Assembly: GCA_013368315.1 (NCBI GenBank)
Contig: JAACJM010000014.1
Coordinates: forward strand, 124,001-188,000
Source: Tetrapyrgos nigripes
Taxonomy: Eukaryota > Basidiomycota > Agaricomycetes > Agaricales > Campanellaceae
Direction of reading: 5' to 3'
Length of the DNA stretch: 64,000 nucleotides
Shown: piece by piece, positions 34,332-48,098 of the stretch
How positions within the stretch are numbered: the first letter of the stretch is position 1
Layout of the letters: each line of letters opens with the position of its first letter
The notes under the pieces: model-generated
Database searches by the model: none
Told to the model about the DNA's origin: nothing
What the model saw: only the letters and a program-made list of their open reading frames with translations
Position numbers and translations under genes: made by a program

Positions 34332-35559
34332 AGCACAACACACAAAGCGCAAAGAAGATTATTGGCCTTTGACAGACAGAGACTTGTTTTAACTTGTTGG
34401 TGTAAGACCAGAGTAGAGTCTCATTAAGTCAGTCAGTGGTCACCAATCGACTTTTGCTGTTCTTTTCTTGTTCTTTTTTTCTATTTCTTTGTGACGGTGT
34501 ATCTCTCTACTTTTCATGACCTTTGTGAGTCGTCATTGCATCTATTTTGCATTTTCTGCGTGTGCTCATTGCTAACCAATGTTACGCAGAACGATTATCA
34601 TTGAAACGACCAAAACCTACTGCAACAACTACTGTTATTACATCGGAAACCCATCCCATCTTAGTATAATTATCATATCGTATCAGCATACACATATCCA
34701 TATCCTCACACCACAACAACGCACATCCTATCACATCATATCAATCACACCCACAAAATCAAACCATCTATCCCAACGTCCGTACATGCATGCATGATCC
34801 ATCGTCGTGGCTTACCACGGCTACGGCTCACATTTGACGTACCTATCACCTATTACCTATCTACTGATTTTGTTCACTTGCAGTCCTACACTGACATTCG
34901 TTACTTCGTCTCGCTCGCTATCCTTTGCATTCGCTACCAACTTGCTGCTCATCCGCATCAACCGCACAATCCACAATAACATTTGCCACTTGCACTACAT
35001 CCACTGCACCTATTCATACATTGCATCGTGTCATGTCATCTATTATTTTCATCGTCTCTTTGTCTTTATCTTTGTCTTTGTGTCTGTCATTATTGCAGTA
35101 CTACTTCTAGCTTTCTGCTTTCCTTTGGAAATGGTCAATCATCTGCCCTTTGCAATTGTCTCTTCCTCTTTCTGTCGTTACCCCGTGGTGGATTTGCTGA
35201 GATGGAAAGAAGAATTCGGATTGATATCCTGATAATATATCATTCACGATACTCATTACTATATCACCCCGTCATGGTTATGGCGTCTGTTTCCTGTTGC
35301 ATCGCCCGTTCTTGTCTTTTCACTTTTCTCCTTTACTCTTCGCTCATCGCTCTGTTGGATTCAGACTCCCAGCCCCCTGCGACATACAGTTTTGTTTCTC
35401 TGCGTATACCGTACTCATACTGGTCCATCTTGTATTACTAGGCCTACCATCATTCTAATTAGATACTTCTCAGCTCTCGACATTTCTCTATCCTTGTGTT
35501 TCTGTGCAAATCGCCCATGGGACGTTCCTCGCGTATCGAACGCGTTGTAAAAGGCGCAG
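34332..35559. other. 3' flank, pyrimidine-rich, non-coding
   Basis: Contains long CT- and CATA-rich tracts. Overlapping open frames in all three plus frames (34579..35441) reflect stop-poor pyrimidine composition rather than a gene. Confidence 0.55.
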
Positions 35560-38500
35560 TGGCGCGAAAAGGCCTGCCCTAAAGGACTTCCTAATCGAGA
35601 CTTCTGATCCCGATAACCGGCAGTAGTACGACTTTGTTTCCTCTATCTTTCTCCAACACTCACATGTACAACACCTGAGACTACGACACTCATTCGCGCA
35701 GTGCTCCCTACACCTTTACCTTTCCACGGTTGGCCCAAGGCATTTCAGTGACGAGCAAGTTATCCAAGACCTGGACGATTCTCAACGAAGATAGAGCTTG
35801 ATGACGGTGTGGGACTCATACTGTGGGCTCGATGGTATTGCTTCACGTCCTCTCCCCTTCTTCTTTCTCTCTGCCAGGGAGTCCCGACTGGGGACTCAGG
35901 AAGGGTATTGGTGGAAACCTTCCTGATTGTCTTACAGACAGCCCTCTATATCAGCAAAACAATGTCTCTGCGTGTAGTGCTAGGGATGCCACCAGTATGG
36001 GTACTTCAAGGGGTAGATGCGCAGGAGCGGAACCCACCTATTAATGCTTTCAAGTGTTGACGCCCCAAAAGTGCCTACCCTAAGTCTTACCTCATTGGTC
36101 TCACCCTAGTCAGTATGGTGTGTGTAGCATGGCCGTCAACAGACCGTCTGTCTGCACTCAGTATACGGCGCGCACTGTACTGCGTTTGATCAGGCAGATG
36201 AAAGTTGAGGAGAAGAGGTTGGATTTCCTAGGATGGTTTCAGGTTTGTCTTGGCCTGTGTCCTCCCATTTTCAACCATCCTCCCTTTTCTTCATTCGGAG
36301 AGCGTACTTTTCAGGCGAAACTTTCTTCTTATCCTCCTCCTTTTCCCTCATTCTTTACCTAACCTACTCTCGTTCACGAATGCCCAAGACCTGTACTACA
36401 TGTGCAGTGAGGTACCGTGGTGACGGGCCGCCGGTTTTGCTCATCGTTGCATTTGGGTGTTATTGCTTTGTCCTCTTCTTCTCCTTCTGCCGTGGAGTTC
36501 TTTCGGGGACTCGGGAAGGGTATTGGTGGAAAACCTTCTTGGTCGTCTGTGACAGATGACCCATCTCATGAAAACGCTGTGTGGACTAGGGCTAACCTAA
36601 GCTTGCAAGGTCAGAAGCTGACTGCAAAATCCACCTGCAATGCGTCAGGTTCTAACCTTGCGAATGTCCAAGTAGCTGGTCCTAGTCAATATATTCTTCA
36701 GGGGCGTCAATAGTCGTCTGTATATATCAAGCACTGCAGCGTTTTGACCAGGCTTTTGGGGAGGAGATTACGGCCGGGCTATCTACGATAGTCTGGCTTG
36801 CGATACCGCCCGTTTGTAGATTTCGCAGTGCGTTGGTTTCGACCGATGTACTCTTGGAGTCCGAGTTGCGAATTTTTTGACCTTTTGCTCTCTTCGGAGA
36901 GTGTTTTTCAAAGGTGTGGACGGAGTCTTCCTCTGTCCCTCCTTCCTCTTGCACAGCAGACCGCAAGCTGCAATACTCTTCTCGTACAGAGCTTCAGGCT
37001 CTTCCTCACGAGTGGGCTCAGGTCTAGAAATAATTATCCTCCCTTGATTGGTTAAAGCTGAACCTGGCTGCAACCGAGCAAACGGCATATCAGAGACTCA
37101 CCGAATAGTTTTTTCGCCCGAGACCTGTATGTACAGCGAGGATAAAGCTTGATATCGGTATAGAATTCGTCGCGTGGCGATTGGGTAGTATCACTTACTG
37201 TCCTCTGCTCTTTTTTACGCCCAGGAGTTCTCTCGGGAAGGATATTGGTAGACCTTGATTGAACACGATCGATCCTGTACGCGTTACTATTTTGAGCCGT
37301 CAAGACTCAGCAAGAAGCGAGGACTATTATGTTTTAGGGTGCGAAACTAGTACCTGAGCCGCACCAAGGGCACTGATTGAACTTGTAGTCTAGTATGGTG
37401 AATCAGGGAAAGGCGATGGAGGAGATTCTGATGGCACACTGACTGTCGATGATGGATAGGATAGGATAGGATGGGATGGGAATGGTTTGGTCAAGTCGAT
37501 GCTACTCTTACTTCGTGGCAGCGCATGGGCTTTGGCCCGTGTAACTCGATTCAGACTACTCTTGGTCTGCTATGTCTCTAATATGTTTTTTTGCTCATCT
37601 CTCTCTTCGGGGAGTCCGTCAGTATGTACCACCGTAGCTCTACTGCAAGTATCTTTGTACTACGCGTTTTGCAATCAGCGACCTGCCCTAAATTCTGCTT
37701 ACAAATCTCTTGACCCTTTTTAAGACACGCGTCTGCGGTATGACTGGCTTTCTTTGAACCACAGCAGACCAAAAGCCGCGACACTCGTTACGCACAGAAC
37801 TTCTTTGTTCTCTTTCACGAGTGGGCTAAGGTCTGAGTATTCTCCCTCGATCGGTCCTAGCTGGATCTGGCTTTAACTGGCCAAACGACATATCAGAAAT
37901 ACGCCAACCTTCTCTTCCCAAGACCCCCTGTAGATTTGCATATCACTTGGAGAGGATATAGAGTTGTGTTGGGTCTGGAAGTTGTCGTGGAGATTGGGCG
38001 GTATCGCTTCTTGCACTTTTTTTGTCTTACTTTCTATACCACGGAGCTCCTCTTTCGAGGACTCGAGAAGGCCCATCCAGTCGTGATAGACCCGGATCCT
38101 TCTTGCTCTGTTTCTTGTAAACGAGCCGCTTTGTCACACCGTTATCTCGTCCTCCCAGACGTTGTACAGAACTGCATTTGTTGATTGTCCTCTACGACTT
38201 TCTGATCCTCGTCGCCGATTCCACCTTCTGTATGCCACTCATGTTGGCTGGGGTGCGCACCACGGTCCCGCTACCGTGCAGCAGACACTACTGTCTTTCG
38301 CTGTATACCACAGGCGGCTTTCACGGCTACATCTACAGCCAGCAGTACTACCTGCACCCCTGTCGGTCATTATCTGATCTCATCACGATCATCTCGCACG
38401 CTATGTCTTTACGCATAGACGCGTCATTGTCTTCTCGACATCATCGGTGGAAACATCAAGAGGATCTACCTCTACTTTGTGTTCATAACGAGTCGATCTT

Positions 38501-39925
38501 CGGTATCCTTGTGTTTATGATCCGCCGTACCAACGGGTATCATACTGGGTTACGGTACCGAAAGCACTTCGCATATACCCGGGACAGTGTTGACCAGGCA
38601 TAGAGGCGGACTCGAGCTCGTCTCGCAAAAGGTGTATCGTTTTACCGTCCTTTAGTGCACTTCGCGGCGCATGGGATTGTCATTGTTTTCTGCCTTCGGG
38701 TAGAAGAGTTTGACACCGTGTAACTCGATTCAGACTACTCTTGGTCTGCTGTGGTTCATAATTTTTTCCTCTCCTTCTCTCTTCGGAGAGATCTCCCCTT
38801 TTCCGGTTATCTGTCATTGTGGACATGGTGAGTACTCGTGCTTTCTTTCCTTGACCACGTGCTCAGGTTGTACCTAGGCTTTGTTGTAGACAGGTAGGCC
38901 TTCATTCCGTCTGACTAGCTACTAGATGTACTACTGGCTCTTGACTGTGATTTCTGTACTATGCTCTTCTGCTCTTTTGAAATATAATACATGTTCCTTG
39001 ATCGTATCCTCATCTTATTTGAGCATGTCTTTGAGTGACACTGAGCAATCTGTCGAGTGAGAGGCAAGAAGGCCTGCCCTGAAGCACTTCTCAAATGTCA
39101 CGTTGCGTGCGCATGTTTTTCTCCCTCCAACCACAACAGACCGAAAGCCGCGACACTCTCTACGCACAGAGGTTCATAATCTTTTTCTCGAGAGTGGGCT
39201 AGGGTCTGAGTATTCTCCCTTGATCGCCCCTAGCTGGGCCTGGCCATGATTGGCCAAACGACATATCAGCAACACACCTCTAACTTTCCTTCGCCCCAAG
39301 ACCTGGTACTCTTCCATAGTATTTTGGACTTGGACCATGCGAGGGCACAGAGTTGTCTTGAAGGTCTGGAAGTTGTCGTGGAGACTGGGGAATACTGTTT
39401 ACTTGCAATTCCGATTGCAACTTGTGTGCCCTTTTGTCTCGTCCTCTTTCTCGACGGGGCCCTTATTGCATCTGGCATTGGTAGCCTGGACAAACATGAC
39501 GCTTAGCTCGATCGTTGATCAAGACTGAGCGTGTGGGTTCCAGGTTAGATCTTTGGATCGCCCGAGAAGGAAACCGAGTTATTACCAGCTGGACTATACA
39601 CTTACCCCTTCTTGCTCTATTTCGTCAAACAGTTACGAGCCGACTAGAACGATTACTGGCTCCAGTAGTCCCGGGGAACGAAACGAGACGTCGACCAATG
39701 CAACTCGAACAAGTGTCCTTTAGTGCGCTTCGCGCCGCATGCAACTATTAATCCGCGATAGATAGAGCCTACCTGCCTCAGGCTATGTAGGTTCTTTGCG
39801 TCGCTTATGGCATGTAACTCGATTCAGACTACTCTTGGTCTGCTGTGGTTCATAATTTTTTCATACATAATCTTTCTCTCTTTGGAGATATTGTCCTTTT
39901 TGGGTTCTCTGTCATTGACACCATG
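35560..39925 (+). repeat. Degenerate tandem array of a non-coding unit, about 5-6 copies
   Basis: Several blocks recur in the same order. A is GTAACTCGATTCAGACTACT at about 37540, 38719 and 39812, with a diverged copy near 36825. A ends in CTCTTCGGAGAG-like sequence. F is AAGGCCTGCCCT near 35568 and 39070, diverged near 37681. B is GACCGAAAGCCGCGACACTC-like near 35675, 36955, 37770 and 39130, followed by GAGTGGGCT and GTCTGAGTATTCTCCC. C is GGCCAAACGACATATCAG near 37078, 37881 and 39252. D is CCCAAGACCTG and then GTTGTCGTGGAGA-TGGG near 35770, 36387, 37120, 37915 and 39295. E is a GGGACTCGGGAAGGGTATTGG-like block near 35890, 36505, 37225 and 38060. Spacing is about 0.6-1.2 kb and identity is partial. 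No frame is shared between copies. Confidence 0.75.
37452..37478. repeat. GGATA/GGGAT microsatellite
   Basis: A short run of GATAGGATAGGATGGGATGG-type pentamers inside the tandem array. Confidence 0.7.
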
Positions 39926-40702
39926 GTGAGTGCTTGGAGTTATACTTTCTTCCTTCAACTGTGCTCATGGTGCATCTAGGTTTGGTTGCTGCTTGGATAC
40001 AGGTAGGCGATTGATACATATGTCTTCACTCTACTGTTATCACAGTACGATTTGCTGTCTCGAACAAAATACATACTGTCAATGACTCAAATCAATTCTC
40101 TTGTTGGAGAGCCGGGCTTTATTTATTTTCTCCCCAAGAACGGGAAATGAAGATCTCGGCCAACTCCTCCTCTTCCCAATGTAAGGCTCAAGATTCATCA
40201 AAGGAGGCTTTAAGTTTGTATCAGCGTCTACAGGAAGTGTTGAAGGGTTGACGAAAGGTTTATGTAGAGTCGAGTAGGACAGAAAGTTTTACTCTCATCT
40301 TAAGTACACAGTTTTACGGTTAACCTACATACGATACCAGCCGTGATGAATTGGAAGAGAGAGTACATCTACAAACAGAATCGGAGTCGGACTACCTGTC
40401 AATCTTGTCTGAGTGCCCTCAAGTCTGCAGAAGTTGTTGATTCTTCGGTCAAGGCTTGTGCGCGAGCTGTCTGTCCTGCTCTCAAGTCTAGTACCAAAGG
40501 TATTGATCTCAGTGCCCAGATTGTACATACTCTGGCTCTTATCTGGCTCCACTTGTTCCCTGCTCAAGTCTGATACGGTCTTCTCGTGTTTCTGCCTACG
40601 CATGACGGTCTAAACGGAACAGCAATCGACACTCGTTTTGATCCATCACCCCTCCCCTCTTTCTGGATCCCGTTTCCACTGGAGTTTTTCTTCATCCTTC
40701 TG
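39926..40702. other. Intergenic region after the array
   Basis: No gene recognised. There are weak open frames on both strands around 40325..40615 without motifs. Confidence 0.45.
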
Positions 40703-41597
40703 CTATTCTTCCAAGCCCAATCCAAACTCTTTATCACGCAGTATGACATTGACGACGAAAACCGCTGTTAATCGGCGATCACAATATGAGCATCATGGTT
40801 ATACCCATGTATTCGCAATGCGGGACTCACCAATGAAGGCCGCAAGAACCAAAGTCTGTAACGAAGAATGGAAGTCAGGATTTGCGTGTCAACCATCAGA
40901 CATTTTCACCCTAATGTTGAGTGAACTTGTGTACTTACAGGACCCATTCTATCTACGTATACCGACTCTGGGGGTATACCACGCCGAATGGTTGAAGCAC
41001 GTCGGTTGTGGGTGAACAAAGCGTACAACATGATTGCGATTGCTGCAACAAGAATAGGAAGAATAGCAGAATCAGACATGTGATTGACTTTGCACTCATG
41101 TACTCACCCAGACACGATAACATAGTCACCGTTACAGTCACCGGCGATCCTTCTCTCAGATCATTCTATGTGGAGGCAAAGCAATGGACATTGTAAACCT
41201 TGTCAGTCGCACTTATCAAAGTACAATTCACGAAGGCATACATATAACACACCTCCATATCACCCGTTCCGGTCCCAGTCCCACTGTGACTGAAATTCGC
41301 TATCCCAACCGCCACTCCTCCCAACAACACCGTAAAGTGTATCCAAGCTAAAAACGTACGCTCGTTGGCGAATGCGAGTTTTGGTTGCCATTGAGTGTCT
41401 GTATCTCTCTCGGTTGTCGTCGTTTCGGGTTGCTCTGACTCTTGGAGCTGGGGCTGAGGCCGACGTTGAGACTTGGGCTGTTGCTGGTGGTGGTTCGGGC
41501 GTCGGTGATGTGAAGTTGAAGCTTTGGGCTGGACAGTATCACTTATCAGTCGAGTATCAGTGACAAAGAGAGGAACTTGGCTTACGGCTGTGGACAT
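40703..41597 (-). CDS. DUF202 (VTC1-like) small membrane protein
   Basis: Exons (minus): 41597..41253, 41165..41108, 41042..40939, 40855..40831, 40764..40703; 197 aa. After a Gln/Pro/Thr-rich soluble N-terminus comes the DUF202 signature [20 protein letters not shown], the first of three membrane helices. The second helix is [15 protein letters not shown], followed by DRMGPT. The third, [17 protein letters not shown], reaches the end of the protein. The arrangement matches the C-terminal membrane module of vacuolar transporter chaperone proteins and related fungal DUF202 proteins, probably in an endomembrane. The first exon may hide an in-frame 63-nt intron beginning GTAAGC after the fourth codon and ending CTGTCCAG. 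Both readings stay open. Confidence 0.88.
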
Positions 41598-42765
41598 CGA
41601 GATACTGACCTAGACCTATCTAGGAGAGTGTACTCGGGATATATGCGTGCCAGGCGTGTAGGAAGATCCGTACCCACTTCCTCAGCTTCCTGAACAGATC
41701 GCTTTTTGTGGACATGGGTTTTCGGTGCATATACGTGAATTTTTAGCTTTGGATTGCGATAGTGTGCACACGAGTATTATTAGAAGGAAAAACGGCGATC
41801 ATAAGTTTGATCGTTGGACCTGGAGCCTCGAGTTCTTTTCTCCTTCGTTGTTGTCTTCTGTAAGTTCCGAGAATCGTCAGACGAAGAGCCTACAAGTCGA
41901 TGAGTTTCAGGAAGATCATAAGACACAGACATCCAAAAAAGGCACCATAGGACACGATAGGTAGGCTGTAACCATGGCCGAGGCGTAGGGTTACATAGGA
42001 AGGTGGTCATGTCTAGGAGATCTGGGCTCCAAGTCGGGAAGATCAACGTCATGCCAGTACAAAAGAAGGAATCTGAGAGAAAGAATAAATACCGCCACTG
42101 CCATGAGGCAAGAATCTTGTAAGGTCCTGGGACAGAGAAAATGGATGCAATCATGCAAGAATTGAGGTGTTAACGTTTGTATATCAAGTCTGTTCACCTG
42201 AACCATTCTGGACCACCATGATTGGAATATCAACGTATCAACGATAACGCGTGCGACGGAGATAAAACCCACGAAAAACTATCATGGGTTACTTCGGGAA
42301 AGATTGTAAGACGATAGGGGGTCACCGAAGAAGACGGAGACCTTTTGGACAAATATTAACCAGCTTCCGGGCCAATATTCCGACATAGACGACGAGGTGA
42401 TGAAAGGTTGGAGCTGTTATCTCAACACGTTGCATCTCTCCATAACCCTAAAAGATGTCGTTAAAGACAAAAGTAACGCAGAGAAGACACGCCCTTCACA
42501 GTGGAACACGGAACGAGAAGTATCTTGGAGGATCCTTGAGAGATGTGGAATAATATGCAAAGCTGGTATTGTACAGGGATATAGTACAAAGATGCCAAGG
42601 GTATGGTATTAAGTGGAACGTATCTGCGTCAAGCTTGAACGATGTGAGCAAGCTGAAGATCGCTTGAGGCAGCCTACCAGAAACACGTTTTGTGAGGGTA
42701 ATCTCCGTCATGAGCGTCTTTCTTTTCCACTGCGACGAGATTCGTTCCTAGTGTGCGGTCAATGG
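41598..42765. other. Intergenic region
   Basis: Minus-strand frames at 42272..41780 contain hydrophobic stretches (FLLLYWHDVDL, WQWRYLFFLSD) that might be a relic of a membrane protein, but no gene model works. The rest shows nothing recognisable. Confidence 0.4.
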
Positions 42766-43233
42766 TCAAAAACCAGAAACGCAGAGATTATTCACGCACT
42801 GTCTAGTTTTGGCGGGAACTGCTTCTTCTCCTAAAAGAAGAGTCGTTGCATACAGCACAGCTAACCGAGCAACCAATCCAATGAATAAGCCCACTAAGCA
42901 GGCTACACCACAGAAGACGTAGAAAGGGTAGAGGACGTCGAGTACATAGACGAAGACATTGTATGGCGTTGCAACGAATATGTCAAACAGTATCTCTCCA
43001 AGAACGATTACAGGAGCAAAGACGAATGCAAGTATAGGGATTGGAAGCAGAACTGGGCGTGTAGTTGTCTGTATGAGCCATGTGACGAAGTGCCAGAGCG
43101 CAAGGGCTGGTCGGGAAATGGCAGAGAGAATAGCCGGAAGATAGTGGGTGAAGAATATGACGATGGGGGCGTCCTGAAGCAATGGGGCAACGGGGTCTGT
43201 GGAGGTGGCCATTGTGGTGGTGGTTGTTCCCAT
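42766..43233 (-). CDS. Small predicted membrane protein, 155 aa
   Basis: A single uninterrupted frame from ATG 43233. A short polar Thr-rich N-terminus is followed by three or four hydrophobic segments: about 20-45 (PIVIFFTHYLPAILSAISRP), about 60-85 (LPIPILAFVFAPVIVLGEI), and about 95-130 (VFVYVLDVLYPFYVFCGVAC and LVGLFIGLVARLAVL). The tail is short and soluble. I recall similar predicted proteins in mushrooms but know no function. It is probably an ER or other endomembrane protein. The last 15 residues look less conserved and could belong to an unspliced intron. Confidence 0.7.
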   Translation of the reverse strand: MGTTTTTMATSTDPVAPLLQDAPIVIFFTHYLPAILSAISRPALALWHFVTWLIQTTTRPVLLPIPILAFVFAPVIVLGEILFDIFVATPYNVFVYVLDVLYPFYVFCGVACLVGLFIGLVARLAVLYATTLLLGEEAVPAKTRQCVNNLCVSGF

Positions 43234-43577
43234 AGTCGTTGTGTGGCAAAGTTTATCGTCTTGTCTCTAACCTCCATCCCGCGAAACGGACGACATTCTT
43301 TGTCGTCACGGGATATTCTATACACTCGTTCAGTGCCTTTTTCCACTCAAAAGTGCCATTTACTGTCGACGATGGATAAGCAAGGTAGAACGAGCAGGAT
43401 AAACTTGTGCCCATAGTCCGATGTCATATATTGGGAGGATCGGATCAGTTTGGAACTTTAAGAAGGTCTAGGAAGTCTTAGCAAGCAAACACTGGAGAGT
43501 CTTATCAAGCAACAACGCCCAGTAAGGTATAAATACCCATTGCGTCTTCAGGTTCCTTACTTACGACTTCTTCCAAA
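43234..43577. other. Divergent promoter region
   Basis: Shared upstream region of the small membrane protein (minus) and old yellow enzyme copy 2 (plus, ATG 43578). The TATA element of the latter is at 43528. Confidence 0.5.
43528..43535 (+). promoter_or_regulatory. TATA box of old yellow enzyme copy 2
   Basis: TATAAATA, 43 bp upstream of the ATG at 43578. The surrounding TATAAATACCCATTGCG is identical to the block upstream of copy 1. Confidence 0.7.
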
Positions 43578-45147
<1,570 letters not shown>

Positions 45148-45429
45148 AGGACGCAAGGTCGTACCGTCCAAGAAGTTTCGAATAGGCTGTATATTATATA
45201 TATTAGAGTTGTACGTTGTACAGGGCGTCATAAAGTAGACTTATACTCTTTGTATACTTCTCGAATGCAAGCTGCTTGAGTACTGCGGCAACAGCACCCC
45301 ATATTATCAAGTTAGCCTGCCAGCTTGAGTCTGCCTAGCGGCACCCCGTCAGTGGACACGCTTACGTACATGCTGCAACCTTCCTCCGTCTTAACTGAGA
45401 CTGTCCCAAGCTGTTGCGTTCGTCATCTG

Positions 45430-46033
45430 CTATCTTTGTCGCCATGAAGTCTCCAAAAGAGTGAAAAGAGCAATGTCAAGCCCTGGACTTTGCAAGTTGC
45501 CCTCAAGATCTTGTATCATTTCATCGATAGACGGAACGGGAATAGTCGTCATTTGCCTAACGCCAGAGCACGCAAGCCTCAATCCTGCAATTAATGCCGC
45601 TGCGGCCAAGCCAGGACCCACTTGTGAAGCGAACACGCCTTGACAATACGTCGCGACCTGAACCAAGGAGATTGTTCAAATATGATGTGAGCTCTATTAG
45701 CGAACATTTTGCGCGTGTATGAGAATTGACATGTTGGTTTTGGCCCAGTCTAGAGCAGAACGGAAGGGCTATCAAGATTACGCGTCGTAAAAAGTTTACT
45801 GCTCTTGAACCTGGTATCAAGATATAGAACACGTTCTGAAGAATGCTGTTGGATTCGAGTCTGAGATGTGGAGGGTCATGAAAGACTGTTGTTGTATAAC
45901 TTGCGGGTACGTGTCCTTGTATTGGCGAGTTAAAGGAATTGAGGATTGACTTTTGCTTGACCTTTTGTAGAGCAGATAGCAGAATGAAGTCAGGGGCGTG
46001 GGCGTAGCCGGGATACAACTGAGACTCAGACAT
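45430..46033 (-). CDS. Hypothetical protein, 176 aa
   Basis: Model with two exons (minus): 46033..45731 and 45657..45430. Joining them through an intron starting GTCAAT and ending CAG gives 176 aa. The second exon has a small-residue hydrophobic helix (VGPGLAAAALIAGLRLA) and an acidic amphipathic tail. The first exon has FYILIPGSRAV and VILIALPF. I do not recognise the family. The frame stays open, and the hydrophobic pattern fits a membrane protein, but the donor is weak and the model could be wrong. Confidence 0.4.
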
Positions 46034-47665
46034 ACATAAAGGAACAGGATTCGCCGATTTATTGCGACTTGAAGAATGAGGTTGGCTTTAACGTATTGCT
46101 TGGGCATGGATGGACCATTGTCAAGACTTCAACTCCTCAAGATAGAATCATGTCTTCGTATCGATGAACTTGAAATTGTCATCCTACGTGATCCGGGGTC
46201 CAGGACCACGCATACGTTATGGGCACGGGAACAAGATATACTGCACGGCGAAGCATCAGTGACTCTGAGTCTGAGCCGCCTGGTGAATTGGTGTTCGTCA
46301 ACGTCAACATTGTTTGACTCGCTGTCTAGTTCGCGATCGTCAAGCTCATCACCTCTTATCATGCCCTACCGAATGCTTACGCTCTTCCCACTGAGGATTT
46401 TTGCCTCTACTCACAGCCATACAACTTCTGAATACCCTCCTTGTACTGCCAGCTCTTCGTCCAGTTCGTTGGCTTACTCAGGACCGTACCCCGCAGGATA
46501 TCATTTCGAAGGGTACGCAGACTACAGTGTCTCTAATGCCTCGGAGCCTTCCATGCTCATGTCAATGGCCGAGCCCAACATGGCTTACGGCTCCAATCCC
46601 TCGAGCCCATCCCCCAGTCCCCAGTACAGTTATGCTTCGACGCCCGAGGAATGCCCAACGTTTTCCATGTGGATGATAATGCGTAACAGCTCCGCAGAGG
46701 CGTTCAGGCTGAAGTAATCATAAAGTTGAACAGTTCTTGAAGTACCATTGTACAGATACGTGCTTCCCTCAACGCCGGGGCGTGGAGTCCATCGACTGTT
46801 GGGTAGGAGATTGTTCAGTTCCCCCAGCAGCAATTCGTTTCATGTGAGCTTTACACTCCTTCGGCGTATGGCGCGTTCCACTGAACCGTGGATGTATCGC
46901 CATTTTCATCATCCCCACCGCCACCCTCCTCATCAACGTCCTCTCCTAACACATTTGTGTTCGCTTCGTCACGACATGTAATGATCATTTGTATCGATAT
47001 GCTCTCGTCGTTTTGCTTTCGGCTTTGTTTTGATTCCTCCCTCGCGTTATTCTTCATACCATGATCCTATACCACTCGGACGTTCAACGGATAACTTGGG
47101 CTTCCCATCAACATTTGCATTACCTACTACCTACGGCCGCATTATTCCAGAGGATGTCTCAAGTACTGCTGGATTTTCATTCGCATTGTATCAGTCGTTC
47201 ATCACGCATTCGTACTATACCGTGCGTACGTATCGCATATCATCTGTATCGTCTGTAGTACCAGTACTAGATAGTCAGTTTCGGACTCCTAGCTATTATT
47301 ACATTGCTTTCTCGGCGCTATGTTGAAGGGGTATACCTATTACTGTCCTCCACATGATACTACGCCATTATTTTGTATACTGGCAAATAGTGAGTATGTA
47401 TAAGCGGTACATACAAGTTGACCGAAAGCCAATTAAACGAGACCGCGCCGCCTCCACTTGGCCGTCTTTCTTCCTTGCGCGACGTATAGCTTGCATTATT
47501 GACATGGTCATCGTTGGCTGGCTACCACTATGTGAGGCCTTACATCGTGCCCATCATCATTACATTTTAGAATATAAAAGCACTCGTTGAGCACTCGACA
47601 CGAGTTTCAATTTCATATCGTCGAATTCTTTTGACAACCTCATCCAATCCATACTCTCAATCATA
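46034..47665. other. Region with unresolved Ser/Tyr/Pro-rich frames and the DUF2945 promoter
   Basis: A plus frame 46361..46717 (within a longer frame from 46076) is Ser/Tyr/Pro-rich (YSGPYPAGYHFEGYADYS, YGSNPSSPSPSPQYSYAS). Another at 47030..47326 is similar in composition (YSSYHDPIPLGRSTDNLG). They might be exons of one low-complexity gene, but I could not find a consistent join. The final 100 bp belong to the promoter of the DUF2945 gene. Confidence 0.35.
47573..47580 (+). promoter_or_regulatory. TATA box of the DUF2945 gene
   Basis: TATAAAAG, 93 bp upstream of the ATG at 47666, followed by a CT/CA-rich leader typical of strongly expressed fungal genes. Confidence 0.65.
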
Positions 47666-48098
47666 ATGTCTCCCTCTCACAACAACGCTACCGACGCCCA
47701 GTACGAGGTTCGTCGTCCTCTTCTTGATCTTCCCGGTTTCTTTGTGACTTACTAGGCCAATTTCACCCTGCAGGTCGGCGACCACGTTGAGTACCATGCT
47801 GTCGGCGGCGGCAACGTCCCCAGCTCTGCCACCACCGGTGAAATCAAAGACGTCATCGACAGCAAGGCTCCAGCTGGAGAGACGGGAGTCAGAGTTAATG
47901 TGAGGTTTCCTCGGTTGTAATTTCTAGCATCACTCGCAGGCCCCCAAAGATGACCCTCGCTACGTGATTGAGAACGACAATGTATGTATATTTTCCTTCA
48001 ATTCGTTGAGTCGCCGATGCTTTACTGATTGGTGCATTCTGCAGACCGGCAAAGAGACTGCCTACAAGGCCCAAAACATCAAAGGCACCACCGATTAA
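47666..48098 (+). CDS. DUF2945 / hypervirulence-associated tudor-like small protein
   Basis: Exons: 47666..47707, 47756..47899, 47940..47981, 48045..48098; 93 aa. The core VGDHVEYHAVGG, then ATTGEIKDVID, DDPRYVIENDNTGKETAYKA and the final NIKG match the small SH3/tudor-like DUF2945 fold found in bacteria and fungi, in which a short barrel is followed by the T-GK-TAY strand. The molecular role is not established. The name comes from a fungal pathogen study, and this copy carries no hint of a toxin. Two acceptors 18 nt apart (47756 or 47774) both keep frame and would add or drop six residues. The strong TATA box suggests high expression. Confidence 0.85.

Noticed and set aside
34579..35441. Several long plus-strand frames
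   Set aside because: All three frames are open at once because the DNA is rich in C and T; no conserved features.
35560..39925. CRISPR-like or rDNA array
   Set aside because: Units are 0.6-1.2 kb and diverged, without regular short spacers; no 5S, 5.8S, 18S or 28S motifs are present.
41780..42272. Possible small membrane protein gene on the minus strand
   Set aside because: Hydrophobic pieces lie in different frames and no GT-AG joins give a consistent protein.
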